Assembly (NCBI GenBank): GCA_026874595.1
Contig: CM049308.1
Span: 80,086,124-80,150,123 of the forward strand
From: Sipunculus nudus
Taxonomy: Eukaryota; Annelida; Sipuncula; Golfingiida; Sipunculidae
Direction of reading: 5' to 3'
DNA: 64,000 nt
Below are positions 1 to 12,433 of the stretch, in pieces. The notes beneath the pieces were generated by a model. The model saw nothing but the letters and a program-made list of their open reading frames with translations. It did no database searches and was not told where the DNA came from. How positions within the stretch are numbered: position 1 is the stretch's first letter; every line of letters begins with the position of its first letter. Position numbers and translations under genes: made by a program.

Positions 1-2262
1 TATGTTAGCTGCGTGAAGCAGATACATCTAGCCTGGAACCAGTTTATCAGGATCCTTAACATCATGCCTCAAGACATTTAGATTTCAGGTTATCTATGGT
101 TAATATTGACAAGAACGTTTTTTAAAAAACTTTTAAAAAATGTAGATTTATGATTTTAGATATTACTCATGCCAGGCGATGTTTACAGTCACAGGTATAA
201 GTTAACCCCTACTATTTCGAAAACAACTGGAGCTAGCATCATGAAATTTAATGCAAAAAATTAGCCATCTGAAAAATCTGCATTTTTACAGATTTTATAG
301 AGAAAAAGCTAAAAAAACCTTTAAAAATCTTCTCCTCTGAAACGGTCAAACCAGTTTGTTCAATATTTCACAGAAAAATCTTTTATACCATCTCTCTCAA
401 GTTTGGTTTGTTCAAATGGTTCAAGTTCGGTGAATTTTGGCCGAATAACAGGAAGTTGAACCTAGTCATCTGTCCAAAAAAAGCATACTGAAATGACAAT
501 CTCAGAAACGGCCAGAGCTATCATCACCAAATTTTATGCCAGTGTTGGTCACATGAGTCATATATGAAATTCAGGTATTGGTGGCGCCACCTGCATTGAC
601 CTTTTTTTTGTATGGGGGTCATTGGTCATCTGTATATTAACCCATAATTTCTCAGGAATAGCAGGAGCTACCATTCCCAGATTTTATGCAATAATCTGTC
701 AACATTTTTATATGTTGTGGGATTCAGCTTATTTTTTTGCTATCTGCATTTACTTAGATTTTATAGGAGAAAAGCTGTAAAGCCTTTAAAAGTCTTCTTG
801 TAAACGGTCCAGCCAAATTGTTCAATATTTTATAGAAATGATCTCAGAGGCAAGCCCTCTGAGTTTGTTCAAATGGTTTGCATTTGATGAATTTTAGTGG
901 AGTTAAACGAATTTGAACAGTCATTTGGCCAAGTAAGCATACTGATTTAGTTATCTTGGAAATGACAGAAGCTAGCCTTACCAAGTATTGTGCAAATGTT
1001 GGTCACATGACTCATATTTGAAGTTGCAGATTTTGTGGTGCCACCTACATTGACCTGTTTTTTTATGGACAAAAACCTCATAATTTTAGCCTCTTAAAAT
1101 GTTTATGATGAAACTGTCAAGTTGAATTGTTCAATTTTTCAAAAGAATTATCCTAGGACATGGTTCTTTCAATCATATCAGAAAAGCTTAAGTTGGTCTT
1201 ATGGCCATTATTATGTCTAACTCAAACTGAGGACTGCAAAACTGTTCTTCTACAAAATTATTGTTTCAATTATAACTTCTGTAACATGGCACAACAATTA
1301 TTCTTAGGTGGCCTTTGTTCAAGTTTACTTGAATGAGTTTTGGCAGAATTATTGGACCTTTAACAATGAAAGAACTGCATCTTTTATTATTTTAGATATT
1401 TTAATAATATTTGAAAAATAGCATTTTAGCCAAAGTCTTTCAGTATGTGTAAACAGATTTGCCAACAGGCCAAGATTGAGTCTGTCTATTTAAATAGGTT
1501 AAGAAACTGCCTACTGTTTCAGATTTGGCAATAGATCAAAAGTTCATTCAGTGCAGCCAGGTATAGGTCAAGAGTTCAGTCAGTGCAGCCAAGCACAAGG
1601 CATGTGATCCCCTCATGGGTGACACCTGAACACCTCATGGGCACCATGTGATCACCTCATGGGTGTCATGCCCCTCAGGGCTGCATGTGGAGCCAATCTA
1701 TTTATAGCTTTGGCAGACTGCCAACTGTATCAGATTAGGCAACAGGTCAAGAGTTCACTCAGTGCAGCCAGGTACAGGTCAAAAGGTCACCCAGTCTAGC
1801 CAGGTGCAGGTCATGACTTCACTCAGTGCAGTAGCCTGAGCCAGCAAATTTGTCACAGTTCACTCGGGGCAACTGCCTTTCTCAGCCCCATGAATCAGAC
1901 TCAAGGTAAGTTTGATGTATTGGCCTGATATTATGACCTGTCTATGTGTCTTTGATGGCTTTCTCATTCACAAGACAGGTGTCACCACCTACAATGACTT
2001 TTGCACCATGTGTGACTTTTGTGCCTGCTTATTTCTATAGAGGAATTTGATATATCATCCTGAAATTGGGCATATTTATACCTATCTAATAGCTTTGTCG
2101 TATAAAAGACTGGTGGTGCCACCTACAATAATTTTTGCACAGTGTGTGTCCCTGCTTATTTCTCAGGAGGGGTTTGATATATCAGTCTGAACTAGGGATA
2201 TGTATATATCTCTGATAGCTTTGTTGTATACAAGACTGGTGGTGCCAGCTACAATCATTTTT

Positions 2263-3794
2263 AGCTCAGCTGACTGTAAGTCAACTGAGGTATAGGAATG
2301 GTGCCTGTCTGTCGTCCGTCCGGATGTCCGGGCGTCTGGCAGTCCTTTAGCAGGGCATAAATTGTAACAGCTGGTCCTAGAAACTTCTTACTGTAGATCC
2401 AGGGAGGTCAATAAAAAATCTCCTTGGAAACCTGAAATTAGGTCACTGCGACCTATATCCTTGGAGCTATGGGGCTTGAAAGTACCACCCAGAATAGTAA
2501 AAAAATTTGATACAAAACCTCCAATATCTTGATAATTAATGCATGGTTTGTCATGAATCTTGCCTTGAATATTGACCATGACTAGTTTTGTCAGTTCCTG
2601 AAACATGGGGGCGCCACCTGTATTTTTTCCTATTTTAACAAATATTTTTCTATTTATTTACTATAAAATGACAAAAATCATGTCAGTTTGTCAGCTGTGA
2701 TTACATCTGGTGTCCCAAAACCTGGTGTGTTTATAATATTGATCACAAGTGGATGCCCTATATTAATAACCCTGTCTGTCTGTCTGTTTGTATATCTGTC
2801 TGTCTGTCAATCTGTTCATCCACACAAATTTGTTTCCAGACGATAACTCCAGGTTGGATTGGCATATGGATTTCAAACTTGACTTACATGTGGCCCACCA
2901 CTAAAGCAAGAACCTATATGATTTTGGGGTCATGAGGTCAATAGTCAAGGTCACAGGACTCACTTAATTAAAAAGGTTATGGCTGCATTTTAAGCCAAGC
3001 TTTTCATCCCAAACTTTCCATCTTGCGCATTTAGTTGACTTGCCAGTATAGGGAGAGCGTAAATTAATTTGGGGTCACAAGGTCAAAGGTCAAGGTCACA
3101 GGGGCGATCTTTTCACAAATTAGTTTCCAGATGATAAATCCAGTTTAGTTTGACATATTGGTTTCAAACTTAATTTATAAATGGCCCACCACTTTTTTGG
3201 GGTCAAAGGTCAAGGTCACAGGACCCATTCTTAAAAGGAATGTGTATGCATTAGAAGCCAAACTTTTCATCGCAAACCTTCCATCTTCAAGATATTGCTA
3301 ACCTGCCATTGGGGGAAGATTCTGTTGGGTCATAGGTCAAGGTCACAGGGCCCATCCATTCACAAATTAGTTAATGAATGATAATTCTGTTTGGATAGAC
3401 AGACTGGCTTCAAACTTGATTTAATAATGTCCAACCACTTAAATAAATTCATTTTGATTTTCAGGGTCTAGCGATCTAAGTTGAAAGTCACAGAAGCCAC
3501 ATCTTTAAAGATTGTGTATGCACTGTAAATCAAACTTTTAATCCTGAACTTTCCAACGTTCACACATGCCTACTTGCCCAAAGTGAGGAAACCTGTAGAA
3601 TTTGAGCTTATTTGGCCAAAGGTCACTTTTTAAAAGATTGTTACAATAATCCTAATATTGCAAGTTCAAGGATCTAAGATTTTTTGGTCACAAGGTCATT
3701 GGTAAAGGTCACAGGACTGTCATTTTGAAAAATTTCTTTAAAAATATCCTTATAGACAAATTCTGCTGAGCATCAAGACCCATTGTCCCTAGTT
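2263..3794 (+). mobile_element. Hairpin-ended element C1 inserted in repeat D1
   Basis: The 5' end AGCTCAGCTGACTGTAAGTC folds back on CAACTGAG and is followed by CTGT/CCGT-rich sequence, then by sequence matching C2 (GGACCTAGAA..., CTCCTTGGAAACC). The interior from about 2,720 is a different array of roughly 130-bp monomers carrying AGGTCAAGGTCACAGG. The 3' end (GCTGAGCATCAAGACCCATTGTCCCTAG) is a diverged form of the terminus seen on A, B and C2. Flanking D sequence resumes in a T-rich tract. Probably a non-autonomous Helitron-like element; no protein is encoded. Confidence 0.6.
2771..2808 (+). repeat. CTGT tetranucleotide microsatellite
   Basis: Imperfect (CTGT)n inside C1. Tetranucleotide tracts of the CTGT/CCGT type sit near the 5' end of most hairpin-ended elements in this window. 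Confidence 0.85.
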
Positions 3795-6216
3795 GTTTTG
3801 TGTGCACCCATGCCAAAATTTCAGCAGTGATGTTTGTGTAATTGTTTCTTATTCAAAATGTTTAGTACCTGCATTGTTCATATACATGAGAAGTAATGGT
3901 CCAGCGTTGATGCATTATACCTGGTGTATTTCCCAATGCATAGGTTAGGCCTGTAAGCCTTGTTAGCGAACCTGTGAGCTTATGTGGTGGTGTGGCGTCA
4001 TGTGTTGTACGTCGTGCGGTGTCTGTACTTTAACCATAGCTTTCTGAAAAAACGACAGGAGCTAGCATCACCACATCTTTTGCAATTAATCAGTCATCCA
4101 AAAAACTATATCGAATTTTGTTTATTTTTTTTTCTAACTGCATTTTCTTAGACTTAGGAAAAAGCTAAAAAACTTTAAAAATCTTCTTCTCCGAAATTGT
4201 TCAGCCAAATTGTCCAATATTTCACATAAATGATCCCTGGAATAATCTTTCTCGAGTTTGTTCGAATTATTTCAGTTCGGAAATTTTTGGCCGAGTTACA
4301 GGAGGTTGAACTATGTTAACTGTGCAAAAAAGCTTATTAAAATTTAAATCTCAGAAATGGCTGGAGCTATCATCACCAAATTTTATGCCAATGTTGGTCA
4401 CATAGGTTATATCTGAAATTGAGGTATTGGTGGTGCCACCTGCATCGGCCTTTTTTGTACGGGGTCATCAGTGCCTGTATCACACTGACAGCTACAAAAA
4501 ACTTCTTCTCTGAAACCATATGGCCAAAATGTTTAATATCGCACAGAAATGATCCTAGGGTAGTGCTTTCTGAAGTTTGTTCAAATGGTCTCTTTTCAGT
4601 GACTTTTGGCTAAGTTATGGGAAGCTGAATTTAGTCATATGCCATAACAGCCCAGTTTAGCTCAGTGGCTACAAAGATCTTCTTCTCAAAAACCACTGGG
4701 CCAAATTCTTAAATCTCACACATTAATTATCCTCAGATGTTGATAATTTAAGTTTGTTCAAATGGTTTTGGTTCAGTGCATTTTGGCTGAGTTATGGGAA
4801 GCTGAACTTAGCCAGTTTGGTTTATCTTCCTATATGAGTTATAAACCTGCGAAATATTTTTCGACTGATGCCACTGAAGCCAGTTTGTTAAATATTTTAC
4901 AAGAATAATCCCTACAGTTATTCTTATAATAATTGTCATTAATGGTTCCACATGAATGATTTTTGGCTGAATTATAAAGATTGAATTGAGTCATTTTACC
5001 ATATATGTTAGCTGTGTGGAGTGTGTGATGCTATTACATCTAGCCTGGCACCAGTTTATCAGCATCTATTACATCATGCCACTAGATATTTAGATTTCAG
5101 GTTATCTTTGGTTAATATTGACAAGAAAGTTTTTATGATTTAAGTTATTCATCATACCAGGCAATGTTACAATCATGGATATTCAGCTCTCTGTGGCTAT
5201 ATAAAGACAACTGTACGTGGATTATAAATTATTGGTATCAGTACTCAACTTAATTCTAGAATTTGCCATCAATGAGATATATCTGTATTTTAATTTTGCA
5301 TTCAGTATGCATCCGTAATAATTTTACATATATTCCTGATTTCTTTTTTTATAAAAAAAAGTCAGCTGAAAAGCATTTTGTATTGGGAAAAAATAAATTT
5401 CGAAGTTATTTCAAGTAGGGACCACTTTTGTGTACAGATTGCAGCACTTTGTTCACCATTGGCAGATTGCCAGTGCCTTGATGTTGGCCATTAGCCAAGA
5501 TGATGTCAGCTCTATAAATAGTTTTGGCACAGTGCCAGGATTGGAAGAAGTGCAGCCAGGTAGAGGTCAAGAGTTCACTCAGTGCAGTAGCTGCATTCTA
5601 TTTATAGCTTTGGCAGACTGCTCATTGCATCATATTTGGCACCAAAGTTCAGCCTAAATCTATTTATAGCTTTGGCAGACTGCCAACTGTGTCAGATTAT
5701 GCAACAGGTCAAGTGTTCACTCAGTGCTGCCAGATATAGGTCAAGAGTTCTCTCATTCTAGCCAGGTGCAGGTCAAGAGTTCACTCAGTGCAGTAGCTTG
5801 AGGCAGCAATTTGTCACCGGTCACACAGGGGCAACTGCCTTACTCACCTAAGCCTTGTCAGTCCAGTGCATCAAACTCTGGGGAAGTTTGATGTATTGGC
5901 CTGATATTTTGACCTGTCTATGCGTCTTTGATGGTATTCTCATTTACAAGAAGGTTGGTGCCACCTGACTTTTGCAGTGTATGGGCCTGCTTATTTCTGC
6001 AGAGGAATTTGATACATCAGCCTAAAATTGGGCATGTTTATACATATCGGGTAGCTTTATAGTGTACAAGACTGGTGGCGCCACATACAATAATTTTATG
6101 CACAGTGTATGTCTCTGCTTAATTCACTGGAGGGGTTTGACATATCAGTCTGACATTGGGCATATGTATATATCTCTTCGTTGTATATAAGACTGGTGGT
6201 GCCAGCTACAATCATT

Positions 6217-7926
6217 GTATCCACCAAAACAGAGTTTTGCAGATACTATGTTTTCAGTCGGATGCAGCGATGCCGCCATCGCCGCATAGGTTTCCGGAGA
6301 ACTCCTCCATAACCACTGGGCAGAATTTATAAAATTCCGAATTATGATCGGTCACTTGTGAATTTTTGGTTGATCTCTGACCTTTCCTTTCTGCCCAGCA
6401 TCCATTTGTGCATCTGTTTCCACACATAAACCCACATATCTCAGGAACCGTTTGACCGATAAGGCTAAAGATTTTGCACAAATGTAGCCCTTGGAAAGCT
6501 TTATAACATACACTAAAAATTGTGGCACCACCTGCAACCAGCGTCCATCTGTTCATCTGCCTTGGGATAAAAACACTCATATCTCTGCATTGGTTGGACT
6601 TATCCACCTGAAATTTTGCATGTGTATACATCCTGGACAGCTTTCTTGATTTTATGACAGGTGGCGCCACCTATATTCACGTTTAAGCTGCAGACATCCA
6701 AGCTCCAACCTCTGGAACTGTTTGACCAGCTGGGCCAAAATTTTGCATGTGTATAGATCTCCCATAGCTCTTTATCATAAGCAAAACTGGTAGTGGCACC
6801 TGCAACCATTTTTGCACAGCGTCCATCTGTTCATCTGCCTTGAGATAAAATCACTCATATCTCGGCAGTGGTTTGACTTATCCACCTGATATTTTGCAGG
6901 TTTATACATCCTTGACAGCTTTCTTGATTTTATGACAGGTGGCACCACCTACATTCAAATTTATACTGCAGACATCCAAGCTCATATCTCAGGAACCATT
7001 TGACCGATTGGACAAAAATTTTGCATGTTTATAGATCTCCTATAGCTCTTTGTCATATGCAAAACTGGTGGCGCCACCTGCAATCATTTTTGCACAGCGT
7101 CCGTCTGTTTGTTTGCCTAGGGATAAAATCACCCATATCTCTTCAGTGGTTTGACATATCTGCTTAAAATTTTGCAGGTTATACATCTTTGATAGCTTTC
7201 TGGATTTTGTGGCAGGTGGCTCCACCTACATTTATGTATACGCTGCAGACATTCAGGCTTATATCTCAGGACTGGTTTGACATATCCCCCTGAAATTTTG
7301 CATATGTATAGATCTCACATATCTCTAAATCATATACCATATTGGTGGTGCCACCTGCCGCCATTTTTGCAGAGCATCCTTCTGTTCATCTGCCTTGGGT
7401 TAAAATCACTCATATCTCTGCATTGGTTGAACTTATCCACCTGAAATTTTGCATGTGTATACATCCTGGACAGCTTTCTTGATTTTATGACAGGTGGTGC
7501 CACCTACATTCACGTTTAAGCTGCAGACATCCAAGCTCATATCTCGGGAACCATTTGACCAGTTGGACCAAAATTTTGCATGTTTATAGATCTCACAATT
7601 CTCTTAATCATACACAAACGCCACCTGCCACATTTTTTTTGCACAGCATCCGTCTGTTTGTCTGCCGTGGGCTAAAATCACTCATATCTCAGTAGTGGTT
7701 TGACTTATCTGCCTAAAATTTTGCATGTTTATACATCTTCGACAGCTTTCTGGATTTTGTGGTAGGTGGCGCAACCTACATACACATTTTGGCTGCAGAC
7801 ATCCAGGCTATTATGCAACACACCTCACTCTATTTCCCCTTGCCACTCAATCCATGGTTCACTTCACCTTTCCCACTCAGATTTTGGCGGATACACGGAG
7901 TCCCTTGTTGACTACCCATATTCTAG
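6217..7926 (+). mobile_element. Helitron-like non-autonomous element E1 with tandem monomers
   Basis: Starts GTATCCACC and folds back within about 30 bases (GTATCC...GGATAC type stem). The body is a tandem array in which GGTGGCGCCACC-like palindromes recur at alternating spacings of about 150 and 130 bases (for example 6,660, 6,788, 6,939, 7,068, 7,215). The 3' end reads ...ATTCTAG followed by host T's; CTAG fits the CTRR rule of Helitron 3' ends. Open frames inside (such as 6,254-6,670 on the minus strand) follow the repeat periodicity and are not genes. Confidence 0.68.
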
Positions 7927-8048
7927 TTTTTGTGTTGTGTGCACCCATGCCAGAATTGCAGCAGTGATGTTTATTTAATTGTTTCTTGTTCTAAGTGTTT
8001 AGTACTTGCATTTTTCATATACATGTTACACATGTTCTTGAAAAGTAA

Positions 8049-9902
8049 GGCCAGACTTTTTTAATTTTTCGGTTTACGAACCCGCCGACCTCCGATTTCC
8101 TCATTTCAGAAAAAAAATAAAATTGGCATTTTGACTTTTTTTCCTTTTATATTGCGTCGCCGTATCCAACACGGTTGTTGACAAATCAGAGAGCTTAGTC
8201 ATCTAAGCTCTCTGGACAAATGATATGTTTATTGACTGTGTGTATTAGATCACCTCAAACATTAGAACTCTTATGATTGGCTAATAAGGTCACTTTCGTA
8301 ATGACAGATGGCGGGTTTAAGCCAATCACAGTAGGGTATCCTTGGGCCATAAATGCAATTGATTGGCCATCAAGTAGTCAAAAGATTCAGCAGGGAAAAT
8401 GAGAATTCTTGGAGAGTTTTCAAAGTTCGTTTTCTGCACTACAGTTGCATTTCCAAAGCAGCGTTTATGTCATATTTACCTCATTAAACATATTTGTTTT
8501 AGATAGATGTGAATGAGAAAAAAAAATTATTTTGGTTGCATAGCGGCTTTACCAGCTTGCCACCGTTAATAACTTGCTGGATATACAAACAAATTTACTT
8601 CTTAAGACTAATTATTGCATTCAAAGTCAGACGCTATTTACTACTGCAAATTGGCTAAGTTTCACAAGTTTACTCTTAAAAAATATTATAACTTGTCAAG
8701 ACTTTAAACAAAACACTTAAAAGAAAATTACTGAACAGATGAAATTATATGTACTGCAGGAGGTCGTCATGTATTCTTTGAAAACTCCAGGAATTCTGGT
8801 TTCTGCAGGATTTCCAACTACCTGTAGTCTTAGTGGCGCGGGTTGAAGCGTAGGCTTTGCGGGTATTTTTTATAGTCAAAACAAAAGCAAGCTAAAATCA
8901 AAGCCATTTAAAATTCAGAAACTTTGAAAGGATTCATTAAATTGTTCCAAGCTGGAAGCTTTAATGTGTATGGATGCCGAAAAGCAGTACCTGACTGACA
9001 GTGGCCAAGTGACGGCATATTAAACCGAGTACGGTACGTACTGTCACGGCCGTGGTAAGAAATGCAGATCTTTATTAATAAATATTAAAAGATTATATAT
9101 ACTTTTTTAAACTTTTAAAACAGTTGAATTATTCAATGTGATCTCCAATGGAAACTTCACTTTATTAGCAGTTGTTGTATAATCATTCAATGTGATCTCC
9201 AATGGAAACCTCACTTTATTAGCAGTTGTTGTATAATCAAAGGACTATCAAACATGCACAACACCAAAAAGGAAAGGTCATGGTTATGACTCAAACAACT
9301 CGAGTTCCATGTTGTTGACATTTGATAAACAATAGGCGAATAGCTGCAAGTTGCTCATTGATATTGTCATTTACGACTGAAAAATAAAACTTCAGTATAT
9401 CATGCTAGCAGTGAATATTTAGTTTTCTCCTTGCATATCTGACAAAAATATATTATTTTGTATTTGTATAAGTATTTGACTGGTCTTTAATTTGTAAAAC
9501 TTTATAAAATAGGCAGTTCACTCGGCAGGGACAGTGACTAAAGTTTTATTTCAGGTATGTATGAAATCATATATAAGTTATACTGTTTAAACCTATGATT
9601 TGTCATTATTTTACCTTCGATGACATTTGAATGGCTTGAAAAAACATGGCACACGCATGATTCATGTGGAAAACTCAAGAGGATGATGATAATATTTTAA
9701 TTTTTATATATTATTTTATATATTTTATATAGGTTTATAAAGTGCCTTTTTAAAAATGAATTTTATAACCCAACTGTACAATACAGGATTCACGAACACC
9801 AGTATCCAGGTTTGTTCCATTTTTTTTTTTTTTTTTTCCTACCTCCTACCTATCACTTTTGTCAAACATGTTTGTAAACCAAAGAATTAAAAAAGTCTGG
9901 CC
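8049..9902. mobile_element. 1.85-kb non-autonomous TIR DNA transposon (PIF/Harbinger-like TSD)
   Basis: The ends are inverted repeats beginning GGCCAGACTTTTTTAATT; 30 of 33 positions agree between the left end and the reverse complement of the right end. The flanks are TAA on both sides. The equivalent place in repeat D1 (about 3,888-3,905) reads GAAGTAATGGTCCAGC, an empty site with a single TAA, which fixes the boundaries. A 3-bp TWA duplication is typical of PIF/Harbinger, but the family assignment is inference. No transposase frame is recognisable, so it moved in trans. Confidence 0.85.
9131..9238 (+). repeat. 54-bp tandem duplication inside the TIR transposon
   Basis: Two adjacent nearly identical 54-base units starting ATTCAATGTGATCTCCAATG, differing at about one base. 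Confidence 0.9.
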
Positions 9903-9979
9903 TAATGGTCCAGCATTGAAGCATTATACCTTGTGTAATCTCATTGCACAGGTTCGCATTAGGCCTGTAGGCCTTGTTA

Positions 9980-11413
9980 TATTATTAATGTCTGTAATTA
10001 ATAAATTAAACACAAAGCGTGATCAGTAACTTGTCTTATCATCAGAGCCTAGTTCACCATATCAGGACAAGGAGAACTGGAGACTATTTGCTGAGCAACT
10101 TATCAGACTAATTAGCTTAGAGCCTGTTAGAGGACCACCCAGTCATTATTGTGTGACCAAAACCACTGCCATGGAACCCCAGAGAGCTTACTTGATAGTT
10201 TACTGATTAGTGTAATATTGGACTATGTGCATTTTCATGTAGCCTAAGTAACCTCTAAATTATAGTCTTGCATCTTTATTTTAACAAAAATTTTTTCTCA
10301 TAGTCATACCTTGTCTATGCAATTGCTTGCTTGTAATTGCATTTTCGGGCACATTATTGTGGGTTTTTATGCTTTATAAAATAAAATATATAAATGAAAC
10401 CATCGTAAAGACTGCAACCCATCTTTATCAAGGTTTGACAGTTATCTAACTTTTCTTTTTTCTTTCTAACTGTTTCCTTTTTTCTTTAAGACAAGAATTG
10501 ATACAGAAGGTAATATTATAATTTTCATAAACAGGTTATTTAAGAATTTCATACATGTATCACTGCAGACCAGTTCCCATTATTTTATATGCTTAGACTT
10601 CAGAGTCAAACCCAGTGCAGTTGAAATACTCTGAGTCATTAACAGAAGATCCTCATATATGCACTTTAGGTTTGAATCCAGTTAAATTGTCTGCTATTCA
10701 AATTTTTGTTTCAAGTTAATGATTTATTTTACCCTCATTTCTGTAAAATTTATGTATCAAGAATGTTGGCCTAGGAGATTTTGACACACTTTTTCATGGT
10801 AAAGTGTGCTGAAATCTCATTATCAGCTTACTTAACTTGTATCATCAAAAACACTGAAAGTCAGTAATGCTGCAGGACCTGTGCAGGTGAAGGTAAGCAA
10901 TCAGGTCTGTTTGTGGGTGGGGGGGGGGTGTTTATTATCAACCAAGTTATTCTAATTGACTAAAAAAATATAGAAAATCAGTAGAGATAAAAATAAAAAA
11001 AATATTTTCTATCTGGATTTATCAGGTCCTTTAGCTAACAGGATCAATCTCATAATCATTACATATTTCATTGAACATAACAGTACATATTTCTGTGATC
11101 ACTTAAAAATGTCCAACAAGATATTTGCATCTGTGGAGTGTCTCAGTCAGACTAGTGTCCTCTGGTGGTATGATTATGAACTAACCCGTTGCAAGTTTTT
11201 AACTGGTATGATTGATTCTTCTAGAGCTGCATTGATATCGTGCAAATTTCCTGTGTGAATTGTTTGTGAAATAAAAATTTAAAAAAAAGTACAATTAAAT
11301 TCACTAAATTCCTTTCAGTAACATTCTCAGTTGGGTACAGAAATGTAATTTTAATTAAGTAATAAACCACAATATTAGATTAAAGGTAAACTCATTTTTT
11401 TATTTTTTTTCAG
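9980..11413. other. Upstream flank of TMEM229B-like gene, no coding sequence found
   Basis: AT-rich sequence without a recognisable exon. The coding exon at 11,414 is preceded by a strong polypyrimidine tract and CAG, so one or more non-coding 5' exons probably lie here or further upstream; I could not place them. A G-run lies at about 10,918-10,928. Confidence 0.5.
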
Positions 11414-11429
11414 ATGCTTTTATCCTGTC

Positions 11430-11936
11430 ATGGAGGGAAGCAGTGGAAAGCCAATTTCTCCATTTTGGCGCTTCTATGTATATGGCTTACATGGCTATTC
11501 AGCAGAAGTGATGTTCACAGCAACATGGGAGTTTGTAGTTAACCTGAACTGGAAATTTCCTGGAAACTCCAGTGTCTGGTCATTCTTTCAGTATGGACTT
11601 TCTACATTAATGATTGAACAGATGCATTTTAGGTTAAAAGAAAGAAACGTTCATTTGTTACTGAGGGCACTAATTTACCTGATCTGGACTTTTGCATGGG
11701 AATTCTCCACCGGATACATATTGAAATATTTCAACGCCTGCCCATGGGACTATACTCTGTTTGATTATGATTACATGGGATTGATAACGCTAGAGTATGC
11801 ACCTGTGTGGTATGTAGGGGTCATCTGCTGTGAACAAGTGATAATAAAGTACACCCTGATGTTGCGTTGGCCCAGTCTGAGGGAAAATCTTGTTACCAGC
11901 GGAGGAAATGGAGATGTGAAGAACAAGAGTGAATAA
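11430..11936 (+). CDS. TMEM229B: Transmembrane protein 229B-like, complete CDS in one exon
   Basis: 168-residue multi-pass membrane protein of the TMEM229 family, whose molecular function is poorly known. It matches the family over nearly its whole length: WRFYVYGLHGY near residue 13, EVMFTATWEFVVNLNWKFPG at about 26-45, then RALIYLIWTFAWEFSTGYIL, FNACPWDY and FMGLITLEYA-like DYMGLITLEYAPVW. Length equals the vertebrate protein (about 167 residues). Hydrophobic stretches suggest about four membrane segments; the C-terminal tail is hydrophilic. The exon opens at 11,414 after a T-rich tract and CAG; the ATG at 11,430 is the first Met in this frame and gives the family-length N terminus. The stop is TAA at 11,934. 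Neighbouring repeats do not enter the exon. Confidence 0.93.
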   Translation: MEGSSGKPISPFWRFYVYGLHGYSAEVMFTATWEFVVNLNWKFPGNSSVWSFFQYGLSTLMIEQMHFRLKERNVHLLLRALIYLIWTFAWEFSTGYILKYFNACPWDYTLFDYDYMGLITLEYAPVWYVGVICCEQVIIKYTLMLRWPSLRENLVTSGGNGDVKNKSE

Positions 11937-12040
11937 AACAAGGATACATCGACTGATACTCAGGGCTGGGGTGAAATGCATGAAGTAAAATGTAAAGTCA
12001 GTTCTGGACATGTGACTTGATATCATTTATACAAGAATCC

Positions 12041-12050
12041 AATAAATAAA
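12041..12050 (+). terminator. Candidate polyadenylation signal of TMEM229B-like gene
   Basis: Overlapping AATAAATAAA about 105 bases after the stop codon; an earlier AATAAA overlaps the stop itself. Which one is used cannot be read from sequence. Confidence 0.5.
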
Positions 12051-12433
12051 TTTATGGGAATCAAATTTATTTACAAGAGAAACCCTGAAAATCCTACATT
12101 TTCTATATTCTCACAGTGGCATTAAGCAGGTTGTCAGAGTGTATAGTTATATTTTAAATCAGTACATCGGTAATACTGATATTCAGTATTATAGAAAGGA
12201 GATAATGGGGACAGATTTAAATAATTGTTATGTAAAACATATGATGAGCATTTATTAATCATGTGAAAGATAGATATATTGAGATGCAAGTCTTTACAAC
12301 ACTACTTGAAACCTATGTGATAAGACCACCAACGAGACTAGCCATTGTGACCAAAAGTGGTCTTAATTCACTAGTGGTCTTATTAGATAGGTCTGTTATA
12401 ACCGGTGTGAATGCTTTCAGTTCACTCAAGGCT

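Larger units (their letters stand above)
1..3965 (+). repeat. Repeat D copy 1 (left end outside window), interrupted by element C1
   Basis: Long non-coding repeat built of diverged internal monomers; recurring phrases are a GGAGCTAGCATC block, a GTTCAATATTTCACAGAA block and the palindrome GGTGGCGCCACC (about 581 and 1,045). It matches copy D2: 1-130 pairs with about 5,004-5,130 and 1,540-2,258 with about 5,540-6,216. It is split at about 2,262 by C1 and resumes at about 3,795. Its 3' end is a small hairpin (AGGCCT-gtA-AGCCT) followed by TGTTA. A cluster of roughly 25-bp repeats (GGTCAAGAGTTCACTCAGTGCAGCC type) lies at 1,550-1,850. No coding capacity is recognised. Confidence 0.7.
3966..9979 (+). 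repeat. Repeat D copy 2, interrupted by E1 and a TIR transposon
   Basis: Begins directly after the 3' end of D1, so the two copies are head to tail. Removing E1 (6,217-7,926) and the transposon (8,049-9,902) leaves about 2.45 kb. The 3' end is the hairpin AGGCCT-gt-AGGCCT followed by TGTTA, as in D1. The tail around 7,930-8,045 plus 9,906-9,979 (GTGTGCACCCATGCCAGAAT ... GGTCCAGCATTG) matches D1 at 3,800-3,965. No gene is seen. Confidence 0.68.

Noticed and set aside
6254-6670. 138-codon minus-strand open frame
   Set aside because: Lies within E1 and its peptide recurs with the tandem monomers of E2 and E3; repeat shadow.
8049-9902. Autonomous transposase inside the TIR transposon
   Set aside because: No open frame of useful length or recognisable DDE motif was found on either strand.
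11414-11429. Earlier ATG at 11,414 as the TMEM229B start
   Set aside because: It is in a different frame from the TMEM229B protein; the ATG at 11,430 gives the family-length product.
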